Of a stretch of 64,000 nt of DNA, positions 9,651-18,082 are shown in pieces (within the stretch, counting starts at the first letter, position 1; each line of letters starts with the position of its first letter). Below the pieces are notes generated by a model. That model made no database searches. It was not told the DNA's origin and saw only the letters and a list, made by a program, of their open reading frames with translations. This DNA is from Pseudaestuariivita atlantica (lineage in GTDB: Bacteria > Pseudomonadota > Alphaproteobacteria > Rhodobacterales > Rhodobacteraceae). A program made the translations under genes and the position numbers. Location of the stretch: NCBI RefSeq assembly GCF_001205715.1, contig NZ_AQQZ01000001.1, positions 124,001 through 188,000 on the forward strand, read 5' to 3'.

Positions 9651-9703
9651 CACGCAGCCGACCTACGCCGTGGCCCTGTAGGTCGGCTGCTCGCCAGCCG
9701 ACC
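9641..9703 (+). repeat. Two REP palindromes downstream of the RAYT gene
   Basis: Copies at 9641-9663 (stem GGTCGGCTG / CAGCCGACC) and 9678-9703 (GTAG then the same stem). Here the variable stem pair is C-G, against A-T or G-C in the upstream set. The first copy contains the RAYT stop codon. The second ends 7 bp from the stop of convergent nadK, so the hairpin could also act as a bidirectional transcript end. Confidence 0.87.
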
Positions 9704-9709
9704 GCGCGT

Positions 9710-10471
9710 TCAGGCGAACTGTTCCCGTATCAGGCGCTCTTCCAGCCCGTGGCCGGGGTCGAACAGCAGCCGGTGGGAGATCTCGGGCGCGCTTTCCACG
9801 TCCACCCGCACCACGTTGCGGACCGAGCGGGCATCGGCCTCGGCCATGACCGGGCGCTTGTCGCCGCCCAACACCTCGAACGTCACCCGCGCCGTCTTGG
9901 GCAGCAGCGCCCCGCGCCAGCGCCGGGGGCGGAAGGCGGCCATCGCGGTCAGCGCCAGCACGTCCGCCCCGATCGGCAGGATCGGCCCGTGGGCCGAGTA
10001 GTTGTAGGCCGTCGATCCCGCGGGCGTCGCCACCAGCGCGCCGTCGCAGACCAGCTCTTCCATGCGCGGCTTGCCGTCCACGAGGATGCGCAGCTTCGAC
10101 GCCTGTGGTCCCTGCCGCAAGAGCGACACCTCGTTGATCGCAAGCGCCTTGCGCACCTCGCCCGTGACCGTGGTCGCCGTCATGCGCAGCGGGTTGATCA
10201 CCGCCTCTTCTGCCGCCGCCAGCCGTTCGGGCAGGTCGTCGTCGGCGAACTCGTTCATCAGGAACCCCACGGTGCCGCGGTTCATGCCATAGACCGGCGC
10301 GGGCAGGCCCTCGGTCCGGTGCAGGGTCTGCAGCATGAACCCGTCCCCGCCAAGCGCTACGATCACGTCGGCCTCCGCCTCGTCCGCCTGCCCGTAGGCG
10401 CGGATCAGCGCGTCGCAGGCCTCGACCGCCGATGGCGCGCTCGACGCCGTGAATGCCAGTTTCTGCGCCAT
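9710..10471 (-). CDS. nadK: NAD kinase
   Basis: Phosphorylates NAD to NADP. The 253 residues include the catalytic GGDGFML motif (about residues 41-47), the [13 protein letters not shown] block and [15 protein letters not shown], all family signatures. The start at ATG 10471 was chosen because [11 protein letters not shown] begins the conserved fold. The 168-bp gap to divergent glyA contains the promoters of both. Its 3' end faces the REP-flanked RAYT gene. Confidence 0.93.
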   Translation of the reverse strand: MAQKLAFTASSAPSAVEACDALIRAYGQADEAEADVIVALGGDGFMLQTLHRTEGLPAPVYGMNRGTVGFLMNEFADDDLPERLAAAEEAVINPLRMTATTVTGEVRKALAINEVSLLRQGPQASKLRILVDGKPRMEELVCDGALVATPAGSTAYNYSAHGPILPIGADVLALTAMAAFRPRRWRGALLPKTARVTFEVLGGDKRPVMAEADARSVRNVVRVDVESAPEISHRLLFDPGHGLEERLIREQFA

Positions 10472-10639
10472 GCGCGCTCCCCTCGTTCCGCGGGCCGAAA
10501 GAACCACAGAACGACGCGCCGCACCACCCTGCCACCGGACCCGCTTCGTATGCAAAAGTATTCTGTGCCGCGGCCCTTCCAAGACGTGCGTCTTTGCCCT
10601 ACAGACCGGCCCAACCACGACGGACAGGAGGGACGTCTC

Positions 10640-11935
10640 ATGAATGCACCGCACCGCGATACCGGCTTCTTCACCAAGACGCTGGCCGAGTCCGATCCCG
10701 CCATCCAGGCGGCGATGACCGATGAACTGGCCCGCCAGCGGGACGAGATCGAACTGATCGCCTCGGAAAACATCGTCTCCCGCGCCGTGATGGAGGCGCA
10801 GGGCTCGGTGATGACCAACAAGTACGCCGAAGGCTATCCGGGCCGCCGCTACTACGGCGGGTGCCAGCATGTGGACGTGGCCGAAAACCTAGCCATCGAA
10901 CGCGCCTGCCAGCTGTTCGGCTGTGGCTTTGCCAACGTCCAGCCCAACTCGGGCAGCCAGGCCAACCAGGGCGTGTTCCAGGCGCTTCTGCAGCCCGGTG
11001 ACACGATCCTCGGCATGTCGCTCGACGCGGGTGGCCACCTGACCCACGGCGCGCGCCCCAACCAGTCGGGCAAGTGGTTCAACGCGGTGCAATACGGCGT
11101 GCGCAAGCAGGACAACCGCCTCGACTATGACGAGGTGCAGGCGCTGGCGACCGAACACCAGCCCAAGATGATCATCGCGGGCGGCTCGGCCATCCCGCGC
11201 ACCATCGACTTCGCCAAGATGCGCGAGATCGCCGACAGCGTCGGCGCCTACCTGCTGGCCGACGTCGCGCATTTCGCGGGCCTGATCGCGGCGGGTGAAT
11301 ATCCCAACCCGTTCCCGCACGTGCACGTGGCCACCACCACCACGCACAAGACCCTGCGTGGCCCGCGCGGCGGCATGATCCTCACCGACGACGAGGCGCT
11401 GGCGAAGAAGTTCAACTCAGCCATCTTCCCCGGCATCCAGGGCGGGCCCCTGATGCACGTGATCGCGGCCAAGGCCGTGGCTTTCGGCGAAGCGCTGCGC
11501 CCCGAGTTCAAATCCTACATCCAGCAGGTCGTCGTGAACGCGCAGGCGCTCAGCGACCAGCTGATCAAGGGCGGGCTCGACACCGTGACCCATGGCACCG
11601 ACACCCATGTCGTGCTGGTGGACCTGCGTCCCAAGGGCGTCAAGGGCAACGCGACCGAGGCCGCGCTGGGCCGCGCCCACATCACCTGCAACAAGAACGG
11701 CGTGCCGTTCGACCCCGAGAAACCGACCGTGACCTCCGGCATCCGCCTCGGCTCGCCCGCGGGCACCACGCGCGGCTTCGGCGAGGCCGAGTTCCGCCAG
11801 ATCGCCGACTGGATCATCGAGGTCGTCGATGGCCTCGCCGCCAACGGTGAAGAAGGCAACGCCGCGGTCGAGGCCAAGGTCAAGGCAGAGGTCGAAGCCC
11901 TCTGCGCCCGGTTCCCGATCTACCCCGCGCTCTGA
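10640..11935 (+). CDS. glyA: Serine hydroxymethyltransferase
   Basis: PLP enzyme converting serine plus tetrahydrofolate to glycine and methylene-THF, the main C1 source. It has 431 residues. The PLP lysine lies in [14 protein letters not shown] (about residue 235). [20 protein letters not shown] and [13 protein letters not shown] are also intact. The ATG at 10640 follows a strong CAGGAGGG site 7 nt upstream. The frame remains open upstream, but that part is not homologous. Confidence 0.96.
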   Translation: MNAPHRDTGFFTKTLAESDPAIQAAMTDELARQRDEIELIASENIVSRAVMEAQGSVMTNKYAEGYPGRRYYGGCQHVDVAENLAIERACQLFGCGFANVQPNSGSQANQGVFQALLQPGDTILGMSLDAGGHLTHGARPNQSGKWFNAVQYGVRKQDNRLDYDEVQALATEHQPKMIIAGGSAIPRTIDFAKMREIADSVGAYLLADVAHFAGLIAAGEYPNPFPHVHVATTTTHKTLRGPRGGMILTDDEALAKKFNSAIFPGIQGGPLMHVIAAKAVAFGEALRPEFKSYIQQVVVNAQALSDQLIKGGLDTVTHGTDTHVVLVDLRPKGVKGNATEAALGRAHITCNKNGVPFDPEKPTVTSGIRLGSPAGTTRGFGEAEFRQIADWIIEVVDGLAANGEEGNAAVEAKVKAEVEALCARFPIYPAL

Positions 11936-12025
11936 CGCAGGGTCGCCGACACATGACGCAAGGGCGCGCTTTGAACGGGCGCGCCCCCGCGCTAGGCCTC
12001 TGACATCCACTCAGCGAGGCCGCCC

Positions 12026-12307
12026 ATGACCACCTACGACATCACCATCTCGTCGCCCATGGGCGAATTCCCCGCCACGATCACGCTGGGCGAGGGCGAA
12101 GGCCACATGTCGGGCAAGGGCGGCTCCGGCCCGTTGGAAGAGCTGCACCGCGCCGAAGACGGCTCCATCCGCTTCAACGTCCGCATCGACCGTCCCATGC
12201 CCATGACCATGAAATTCTCCGGGGTCGAAACCGATGCCGGGATGGACGGCACCGTGAAATTCGGCCTCTTCGCCAAGGGCACCTTCGCGGGCACCCGCGC
12301 GACCTGA
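12026..12307 (+). CDS. Small hypothetical protein
   Basis: A 93-residue soluble protein without signal peptide. The composition looks like an all-beta small domain (ITISSPMGEFPATITLGEGE, then MPMTMKFSGVETDAGMDG TVKFG). I do not recognise the family. It lies between glyA and the ureohydrolase gene with its own gaps (90 and 72 bp), so it may be monocistronic. Codon use matches its neighbours, which supports a real gene. Confidence 0.65.
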   Translation: MTTYDITISSPMGEFPATITLGEGEGHMSGKGGSGPLEELHRAEDGSIRFNVRIDRPMPMTMKFSGVETDAGMDGTVKFGLFAKGTFAGTRAT

Positions 12308-12379
12308 TCCCGCACCACAAACCACCCACTTGCGCCGCGTGCGCAATCCCCGCAGGCTCCGCGTCAAAGGAGCCTGCCC

Positions 12380-13357
12380 ATGTCCGATCCCTACCAGACC
12401 TCGATGATGGAAAACCTCTACTGGTGGGGGGTGCCGACCTTCTTCCGCTGTCCGCACGAGGCACCGGACGCGCAGCAGATCGGCCTGATCGGCGTGCCCC
12501 ATTCGACGGGTAACGGCACCACCGAACGCGATCAGCACCTCGGCCCCCGCGCGGTGCGCAATGTCTCCGCCGTGGGGCGGCGCGTGCATCTCGACATGGG
12601 GCTCGACCCGTGGAGCGCCGCGCGGATCGCCGACCTCGGCGACGTGCCCCTGCCACGCGCCAATGACAACGAGGCCTCGATCGCCGACATCACCGCCTTC
12701 TACCGCGACGTGGACGCGCGCGGCATCCGGCCCGTGTCGATCGGCGGCGACCACTCGATCACCGGCGGCATCGTTCAGGCGCTGGGGCAGGGCACACTTG
12801 CCGGCGGCGAGCCGGTCAGCCTCCTGCATCTCGACGCGCACACGGATGTCTTCACCAAGGTCGATCACTTCCTCGGCGCGAAGAAATCCGCCGCGCATTG
12901 GGGGGCCTACCTTGCCGACCAGGGGCAGGTGGACCCGAAAACCTCGATGCAGATCGGCCTGCGCGGCCATCCCCGCACGCTCGACTGGCTGCAACCCTCG
13001 TACGACTACGGCTACAACGTCGTGACGATGCAGGACTTCCGCAAACGCGGGCTGGCCGATGTGGTGGCGCAGGCCCGCGACACGCTGGCAGACCGCCCCG
13101 TCTACATCACCTTCGACCTCGACTGCCTCGACCCCACCATCGCGCCCGCCGTGTCGAACCTCGAAGCGGGCATGCGCGGCTTTGACATAGACGAGGCCGT
13201 GGCCCTTCTGCATTCCGTGCGGGGGCTCAACATCGTCGGGGCCGACATCGTCTGCATGATGCCCACCAAGGACGCGCCGAACCAGATCACCGCGCTCACC
13301 GCCACCGCGATCATGTTCGAAATGATCTGCCTGATGGCCGAGGGGCAGGGCGCCTGA
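12380..13357 (+). CDS. speB: Agmatinase/guanidinobutyrase-type ureohydrolase
   Basis: Binuclear manganese hydrolase of the arginase/agmatinase family, which releases urea from guanidino compounds. It has 325 residues. The metal motifs are all present: GGDHS (about 121-125), LDAHTD (about 149-154) and FDLDCLDP (about 240-247). The exact substrate (agmatine, guanidinobutyrate or another guanidine) cannot be read from the sequence, so the symbol names the family. An AAGGAG site sits 7-8 nt before the ATG. No polyamine genes are adjacent. Confidence 0.85.
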   Translation: MSDPYQTSMMENLYWWGVPTFFRCPHEAPDAQQIGLIGVPHSTGNGTTERDQHLGPRAVRNVSAVGRRVHLDMGLDPWSAARIADLGDVPLPRANDNEASIADITAFYRDVDARGIRPVSIGGDHSITGGIVQALGQGTLAGGEPVSLLHLDAHTDVFTKVDHFLGAKKSAAHWGAYLADQGQVDPKTSMQIGLRGHPRTLDWLQPSYDYGYNVVTMQDFRKRGLADVVAQARDTLADRPVYITFDLDCLDPTIAPAVSNLEAGMRGFDIDEAVALLHSVRGLNIVGADIVCMMPTKDAPNQITALTATAIMFEMICLMAEGQGA

Positions 13358-13416
13358 CCGCCCATGGCATTCCTGCCAACTGGACGCCCGCGCCCGAACC
13401 GGCCTAGAAGGCAGCC

Positions 13417-14334
13417 ATGAAAGGCGATCCCACCGCGCAAACACGACAGACCGCCACGGCCGCGCTGGAACACGCGCTGGGCGATGCCGCGCGCGCGTGG
13501 CTGCCTGCGCCCGTCGCGGGCTTTGCGCTGTTCGTGCTGAAACAGCTCTGGGCGGCGCTCTTCGGCCTCCTGATCCTCGCGGGTCTCATCTTGACCGATG
13601 CCATATGGCAGGACGGCTGGAGCCTCGCCCGCTACGACGCGCTGGTGATCTATGCCGTGACGCTGCAGGTGCTGTTTCTTGCCTTCCGGCTGGAAACATG
13701 GGCCGAGGCGCGGGTGATCCTGCTGTTCCACCTCACCGGCACGGTGATGGAATGGTTCAAGGTCTCCGCCGGATCATGGGCCTATCCCGAAGCCTCGCTC
13801 TTGAAGGTGTTCGGCGTGCCGCTCTTCACCGGATTCATGTACGCCTCGGTCGGGTCCTACATCGCGCGGGTGGTGCGCATCTTCGGCCTCGTCTTCGCGC
13901 CCTATCCGCCGCTCTGGCTGACGTTTGCGCTGGCGGGCGCGATCTATGTCAACTTCTTCTCGCACCACTTCCTGCCCGACATCCGGCTGGCGCTCTTTGC
14001 CGCAACGATCCTGATCTACGGCCGCACCCGCATCTGGACGGTGCAAACCGCGCGCCCGCGCTGGGTGCCCCTGCCGCTGGCGGCCCTGTTCGGCGCCTTC
14101 GCGCTGTGGGTGGCGGAAAACGTGGGCACCGGCACCGGCACGTGGGCCTATGCGGGGCAGGGCGCGCTCGACTGGGTGAGCCTGTCCAAGTTGGGATCGT
14201 GGTACCTGCTGATCTATGTCAGCTTCGTGACCGTCACGCTCGTCTCGCGCGAGGCGCTCCTGTCCGCGCCCTTCAGACCCAGCCTTGCCACCACGCCAGC
14301 AGGATCACCGCCGTCGCGATCACCAGCGCGTTGA
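13417..14334 (+). CDS. DUF817 integral membrane protein
   Basis: A 305-residue polytopic membrane protein with about eight hydrophobic segments, matching DUF817 (HLTGTVMEWFKVSAGSWAYP, GFMYASVGSYIARV and the conserved NFFSHHFLPDIR). Function unknown. The last 20 residues are Ser/Pro/Thr-rich, unlike the rest, and are encoded where the convergent gene begins its antisense overlap (62 bp). The tail may have arisen from loss of an earlier stop. Confidence 0.8.
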   Translation: MKGDPTAQTRQTATAALEHALGDAARAWLPAPVAGFALFVLKQLWAALFGLLILAGLILTDAIWQDGWSLARYDALVIYAVTLQVLFLAFRLETWAEARVILLFHLTGTVMEWFKVSAGSWAYPEASLLKVFGVPLFTGFMYASVGSYIARVVRIFGLVFAPYPPLWLTFALAGAIYVNFFSHHFLPDIRLALFAATILIYGRTRIWTVQTARPRWVPLPLAALFGAFALWVAENVGTGTGTWAYAGQGALDWVSLSKLGSWYLLIYVSFVTVTLVSREALLSAPFRPSLATTPAGSPPSRSPAR

Positions 14335-14647
14335 AGGCGTTGACCGCCAGAACGCCCAGCACGTAACCCTTCACCCGGTCTTTCGGATCGACCGCGTGCA
14401 GATGCTCGCAAGCGCGGGCATAGGCCGCCTCGATCCGCCCGGCATCCAGCTGCATCGCGATGCGCGGATGCCGGATCAGCCCCTGCGCACGCTCCACCTC
14501 GCGCACCGCGCGCCGCACGTCGCGCGGCAAGAGCCGCCCGGCGCGCTTGCGCCGGATACGCAACCCGCCGCCGCGCACGCCGTACTTGCGGCCCAGAAGG
14601 CGCGTGAGAACGCGCGCCTTGCGCTGGATGTCCTGCGGATCGACCAT
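14273..14647 (-). CDS. Small membrane-anchored hypothetical protein
   Basis: 124 residues: a strongly basic N-terminal half (GGGLRIRRKRAGRLLPRDVR), a helical middle (AGRIEAAYARACEHLHAVDP) and one or two C-terminal membrane segments (YVLGVLAVNAFNALVIATAVILLAW, residues about 95-119). Unrecognised family. It overlaps the 3' end of the DUF817 gene tail to tail by 62 bp. The basic, possibly nucleic-acid- or membrane-binding head with a C-terminal anchor is the only functional hint. Confidence 0.65.
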   Translation of the reverse strand: MVDPQDIQRKARVLTRLLGRKYGVRGGGLRIRRKRAGRLLPRDVRRAVREVERAQGLIRHPRIAMQLDAGRIEAAYARACEHLHAVDPKDRVKGYVLGVLAVNAFNALVIATAVILLAWWQGWV

Positions 14648-14724
14648 GCAAGCAGCCTACCAATCACGCCCGCCCGGCCTCAACGCCTCTGGCGCGGCAT
14701 GGCAAACGGCACTATCCCGAACCC

Positions 14725-15486
14725 ATGCTCAACACCATCGTCACAGGCACGCCCCATCCCGACCGTCCGCCCGCGCTGATCGTGCACGGGCTCTACGGCT
14801 CCGCGCGCAACTGGGGGGTGATCGCCAAGCGCCTGTCGGACACCTGCCAGGTGCTCGCGGTGGACATGCGCAACCACGGCGCCAGCCCGCACCTGCCCAC
14901 CCATTCCTACCCCGACCTCGCCGCCGACCTGGCCGAGGTGATCGACGCCCACGGCGGCCGCGCCGCCGTGATCGGACACTCGATGGGGGGCAAGGCGGCG
15001 ATGGTCCTCGCGCTCACCCGCCCCGATGCGGTCTCCCGCCTGATGGTCGCCGACATCGCGCCCGTCGCCTACAGCCACACGCAACTGCCCTTCATCCACG
15101 CCATGCAGGCGGTGGACCTGTCGCGCGTCGAAAAACGCTCGGACGTGGATGCGCAACTGGCCCGCCATGTCGACGACCCGACTTTGCGCAGCTTCTTCAC
15201 CCAGTCGCTCGACCTGAAAGAAAAACGCTGGCGGCTGAACCTCGACACGCTCGCCGCCGAGATGCCCAAGATCCTGTCATTTCCTGAAATTTCGGGTACT
15301 TACACGGGGCCGACCCTGTTCCTGTCCGGTGCCGACAGCACCTACGTCACCCGCGAACACCGCCCGAGGATACTGGAACTTTTCCCCTCCGCCCGGTTCG
15401 CCAAGATCCCCGGCGCGGGCCACTGGCTGCATGCCGAGAAGCCGCGCGAATTCGAAGCTGCCGCCCGCGCGTTCCTCACCGCGTAA
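14725..15486 (+). CDS. Alpha/beta hydrolase (YbfF-like esterase)
   Basis: A 253-residue alpha/beta hydrolase. An oxyanion-region VHGLYGSARNW lies near residue 19, the nucleophile elbow GHSMGG (Ser about 91) follows, an acid in LSGADSTYV, and the catalytic His in PGAGHWLHAEKP near 233. The VDMRNHGASPH stretch is typical of the YbfF/PA-type acyl-ester hydrolases. The substrate is unknown. The gene stands alone after the divergent membrane gene. Confidence 0.85.
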   Translation: MLNTIVTGTPHPDRPPALIVHGLYGSARNWGVIAKRLSDTCQVLAVDMRNHGASPHLPTHSYPDLAADLAEVIDAHGGRAAVIGHSMGGKAAMVLALTRPDAVSRLMVADIAPVAYSHTQLPFIHAMQAVDLSRVEKRSDVDAQLARHVDDPTLRSFFTQSLDLKEKRWRLNLDTLAAEMPKILSFPEISGTYTGPTLFLSGADSTYVTREHRPRILELFPSARFAKIPGAGHWLHAEKPREFEAAARAFLTA

Positions 15487-15527
15487 CGGGTGCGAGGCGC
15501 GCCCGACCGGGCGCGACGAGCGCGCCC

Positions 15528-15848
15528 TCAGGCGCCCCGGCACATCGCTTCGGCGGTCTTCCCGAAAGCCTTGTATTTCTGCCAGAACTTCTCGTGGTTC
15601 ACGCGGTCCGATTGCCGGATCACCTGCGCCTTGTGCGGATCCTTGAAGAAACTCGCTGCCATCTTCTGGTCGGACCGCGTCAGGGTCTTGTTGGCGACCG
15701 ACTGGATACAACCACACAGCGAACGCGACGCCGCCTTGCGGTCCGCCTTCAGGCACGCGCGCGAGATCAGACCCGCCTCCGCCACCTGCGGCACCGAACC
15801 CACGCCCGCCATCCCGACGGCGAGGATTAATACGATTTTCCGAAACAT
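15528..15848 (-). CDS. Secreted small cysteine-containing protein
   Basis: 106 residues with a clear signal peptide (MFRKIVLILAVGMAG, cleavage likely after AEA near residue 25). The mature part has four cysteines (RACLKAD, SLCGCIQ, AMCRG), suggesting disulfides in the periplasm, and a motif AASFFKDPHKAQVIRQSD. It looks like a family conserved in Rhodobacteraceae, but I cannot name a function. It stands between convergent and codirectional neighbours. Confidence 0.75.
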   Translation of the reverse strand: MFRKIVLILAVGMAGVGSVPQVAEAGLISRACLKADRKAASRSLCGCIQSVANKTLTRSDQKMAASFFKDPHKAQVIRQSDRVNHEKFWQKYKAFGKTAEAMCRGA

Positions 15849-15947
15849 GCCTGCCCCTTCTTAACGAAGTGTCTTGCGCGGCACCCTACACGACCGGCGC
15901 GATTGGGCCAAGATCGCGAAACGATGCGGCAAATTCCTGCCGATCGT

Positions 15948-16586
15948 TCACGCCGGCGGATTCGCGGCGCCCAGTGCCTCGACATAGGCGCGCAGACTTT
16001 CAGTCGCCTCCGGCTCCGGCTCCCGCCCGGTAAAGACCTTCAGGTACATCGGCGCCTGCCGCATCCGTTCCTCCATCGGCTCCCGCAGGTCCGCGTCGTT
16101 ATACCCGATCTGCATATAATAAAGGACCCGCGCCCGCGTCTCTGCCTCCGCCGCCTCGTACCCATACCGCACGAACATCGCCGCCAGCGCCCGGATACGC
16201 GCCGTGTCGCCAAGGTCCAGCACGCGGCGCACCGCGCCCGACCGCCGCGCCCAGTCCCGCACCGCGAAATCCAGCGCGATGTTGAACAGCGCCGGGTCCA
16301 CCACGCAGCGAAAGACGTTGCAGACCGCCACGCTGATGGACGCCGCGGGCGCCTCGGCCTGCGCGACCATCGCCGCCGTGTTGGTTGCCTGCCAATGCTC
16401 CAGCAGCGTGTCCAGAAGGTCCTGCCGGCTCTTGAAATACCAGTAGAAACTCGACCGGCTCACCTCCAGTTTCTCGCTCAGCGTCAGGACCTTGACCTGG
16501 TCCACCCCGTCCGAGATCAGCGTGTCCAGCGCCGCCGCGATCCAGTCGGCGCGCGTGGCCTTCGTATGGCTCGGCTCGTCCCTCAT
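15948..16586 (-). CDS. TetR/AcrR-family repressor
   Basis: 212 residues. The N-terminal HTH (residues about 12-58) contains the classical recognition helix region EKLEVSRSSFYWYFKSRQDL. The C-terminal ligand domain is variable. It is the last gene of an operon with the MttB-like and DMGDH-like genes; its ATG overlaps the MttB stop by 4 bp (ATGA). It is the natural candidate to bind the three palindromes in front of that operon (20523-20560), giving autoregulation. The effector is probably the substrate or a product of the two enzymes (inference). Confidence 0.88.
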   Translation of the reverse strand: MRDEPSHTKATRADWIAAALDTLISDGVDQVKVLTLSEKLEVSRSSFYWYFKSRQDLLDTLLEHWQATNTAAMVAQAEAPAASISVAVCNVFRCVVDPALFNIALDFAVRDWARRSGAVRRVLDLGDTARIRALAAMFVRYGYEAAEAETRARVLYYMQIGYNDADLREPMEERMRQAPMYLKVFTGREPEPEATESLRAYVEALGAANPPA

Positions 16587-18082
16587 CCGCCCTCCGGCAG
16601 GGCCCCGCCCGCCGCCTCCATCCGCGCGGCCTTGGCGCGGAACGCCTCCAGCCGGTCACCGTCGCCGGTAAAGCCCGGCCCGGACAGGATGCCCTGCCAG
16701 ATGCCCGTCGCGCGGGTTGTGGCGTCCACCGCGCCGCGTTCGGTCCAGGTGCCGAAATTCGACCAGTCCGCGACCAGCGGATCGTAGAATTCGGTCTGGT
16801 ACCGCGCCATCGTGTGCGCCGCGCCAAAGAAATGCCCGCCCGGTTGCACCTCTTCCAGCGCATCGATGCCAAGGTCCGCGTCCGGCGCGGCACACAGCTC
16901 CGCCACCATCTGCAGGACCTCCACATCCGTCACCAGCTTCTCGTAGCTGACGGTCAACCCGCCCTCCAGCCAGCCTGCCGCGTGGATCACCACCGTCGCG
17001 CCGCCCATCAGGCAGCCCCACAGGCCCATCTGCGTCTCGTTCGCGGCCTGCACGTCGTTGAGGTTCGCCGCCGACCCGCTGGCCGACCGCCACGGCAGCC
17101 CGATATGCCGCGCCAGTTGCCCCGCAAGGACGCTGGCGCGGAAGTGTTCCGGCGTGCCGAAGGCGGGCGCGCCCGACTTCATGTCCACGTTCGAGGTGAA
17201 AGTGCCATAACAGACCGGCGCACCGGGATTGACTAGTTGCGTCAGGGTGATGGCGGCCAAAGCTTCGGCATGACTTAAAGTCAGCGCGCCGCCCACGGTG
17301 ATCGGCGCCATCGCCCCCATCAGGGTAAAGGGCGTCACGATCGACACCTGCCCGAACCGCGCGAAATCGATCAGGCCCAGCGACATCGGCACGTCCAGTT
17401 GCCGGGGAGAGTTGGTGTTGATGATCGTGTAGGCATGCACATCCTTCACGAAAGCCTCGTCCGACAGGCCCCTGAAATCGCGCAACAATTCGAACGACTG
17501 CTCCACCTGTCCCGTCCCGCGCGAGAAGATGAAGGGAAACTTGTCGCTCAGCTCCAATTGCGCTTCCAGCGTTGCGTAATGACGCGTATGGGTCGGCACA
17601 TCCTGTGGCTCGATCAGCGGCGGCATCATCTGCAGGACGTCGAAATGATGCGTGATCTGAACCAGTTCGCGGAAGGACTTCAGGTCACCGGGCCGCCGCC
17701 CGTTCACCAGATCCGTCGCATGAGGCGCACCCGCTCCGGGCTGGAACACCAGCGATCCCAGCTCCAGCGTCAGGTCCCGATCCCGCGCGCCCGCCCGCAA
17801 CTCGATCCGCCGAGGGGCCGAGGCAAGAGCAGCCTCCACCATCTCCCGCCCGATGAAAACCATGTCGTCCCGGCGGGTTGCGCCGCCCCGTTCAAAGAGT
17901 GCGCAAGCCTCGGGCGACAACACCTTGATCCCCAACCGTTCCAGCACGTCGAGTGCCGCGTCGTGCAGCGCCGCGACCTCGTCGTCGGAAAACAGGCGCA
18001 TCGGCGGGAACGGGTTGCGCAGCCGCCGGTAATCGACGTTGCGCTTGGGCGCGCGCGCCTCTGCCCGCCGCCCGCGTCTCAT
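16583..18082 (-). CDS. MttB-family (non-pyrrolysine) trimethylamine-methyltransferase-like protein
   Basis: A 499-residue TIM-barrel protein of the MttB superfamily (NPFPPMRLFSDDEVAALHDA, then GALTLSHAEALAAITLTQL and CYGTFTSNVDMKSG). True MttB carries an in-frame UAG for pyrrolysine. This gene reads through without one, so it belongs to the MtgB/MtxB-like members that demethylate quaternary amines such as betaines onto a corrinoid protein. No corrinoid protein gene is adjacent. The substrate is unknown. It overlaps both neighbours by 4 bp, which implies translational coupling with the oxidase and the TetR gene. Confidence 0.85.
   Translation of the reverse strand: MRRGRRAEARAPKRNVDYRRLRNPFPPMRLFSDDEVAALHDAALDVLERLGIKVLSPEACALFERGGATRRDDMVFIGREMVEAALASAPRRIELRAGARDRDLTLELGSLVFQPGAGAPHATDLVNGRRPGDLKSFRELVQITHHFDVLQMMPPLIEPQDVPTHTRHYATLEAQLELSDKFPFIFSRGTGQVEQSFELLRDFRGLSDEAFVKDVHAYTIINTNSPRQLDVPMSLGLIDFARFGQVSIVTPFTLMGAMAPITVGGALTLSHAEALAAITLTQLVNPGAPVCYGTFTSNVDMKSGAPAFGTPEHFRASVLAGQLARHIGLPWRSASGSAANLNDVQAANETQMGLWGCLMGGATVVIHAAGWLEGGLTVSYEKLVTDVEVLQMVAELCAAPDADLGIDALEEVQPGGHFFGAAHTMARYQTEFYDPLVADWSNFGTWTERGAVDATTRATGIWQGILSGPGFTGDGDRLEAFRAKAARMEAAGGALPEGG

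Noticed and set aside
16583-18082. Pyrrolysine-containing true trimethylamine methyltransferase
   Set aside because: The frame is continuous with no in-frame TAG, so it is the non-pyrrolysine group.
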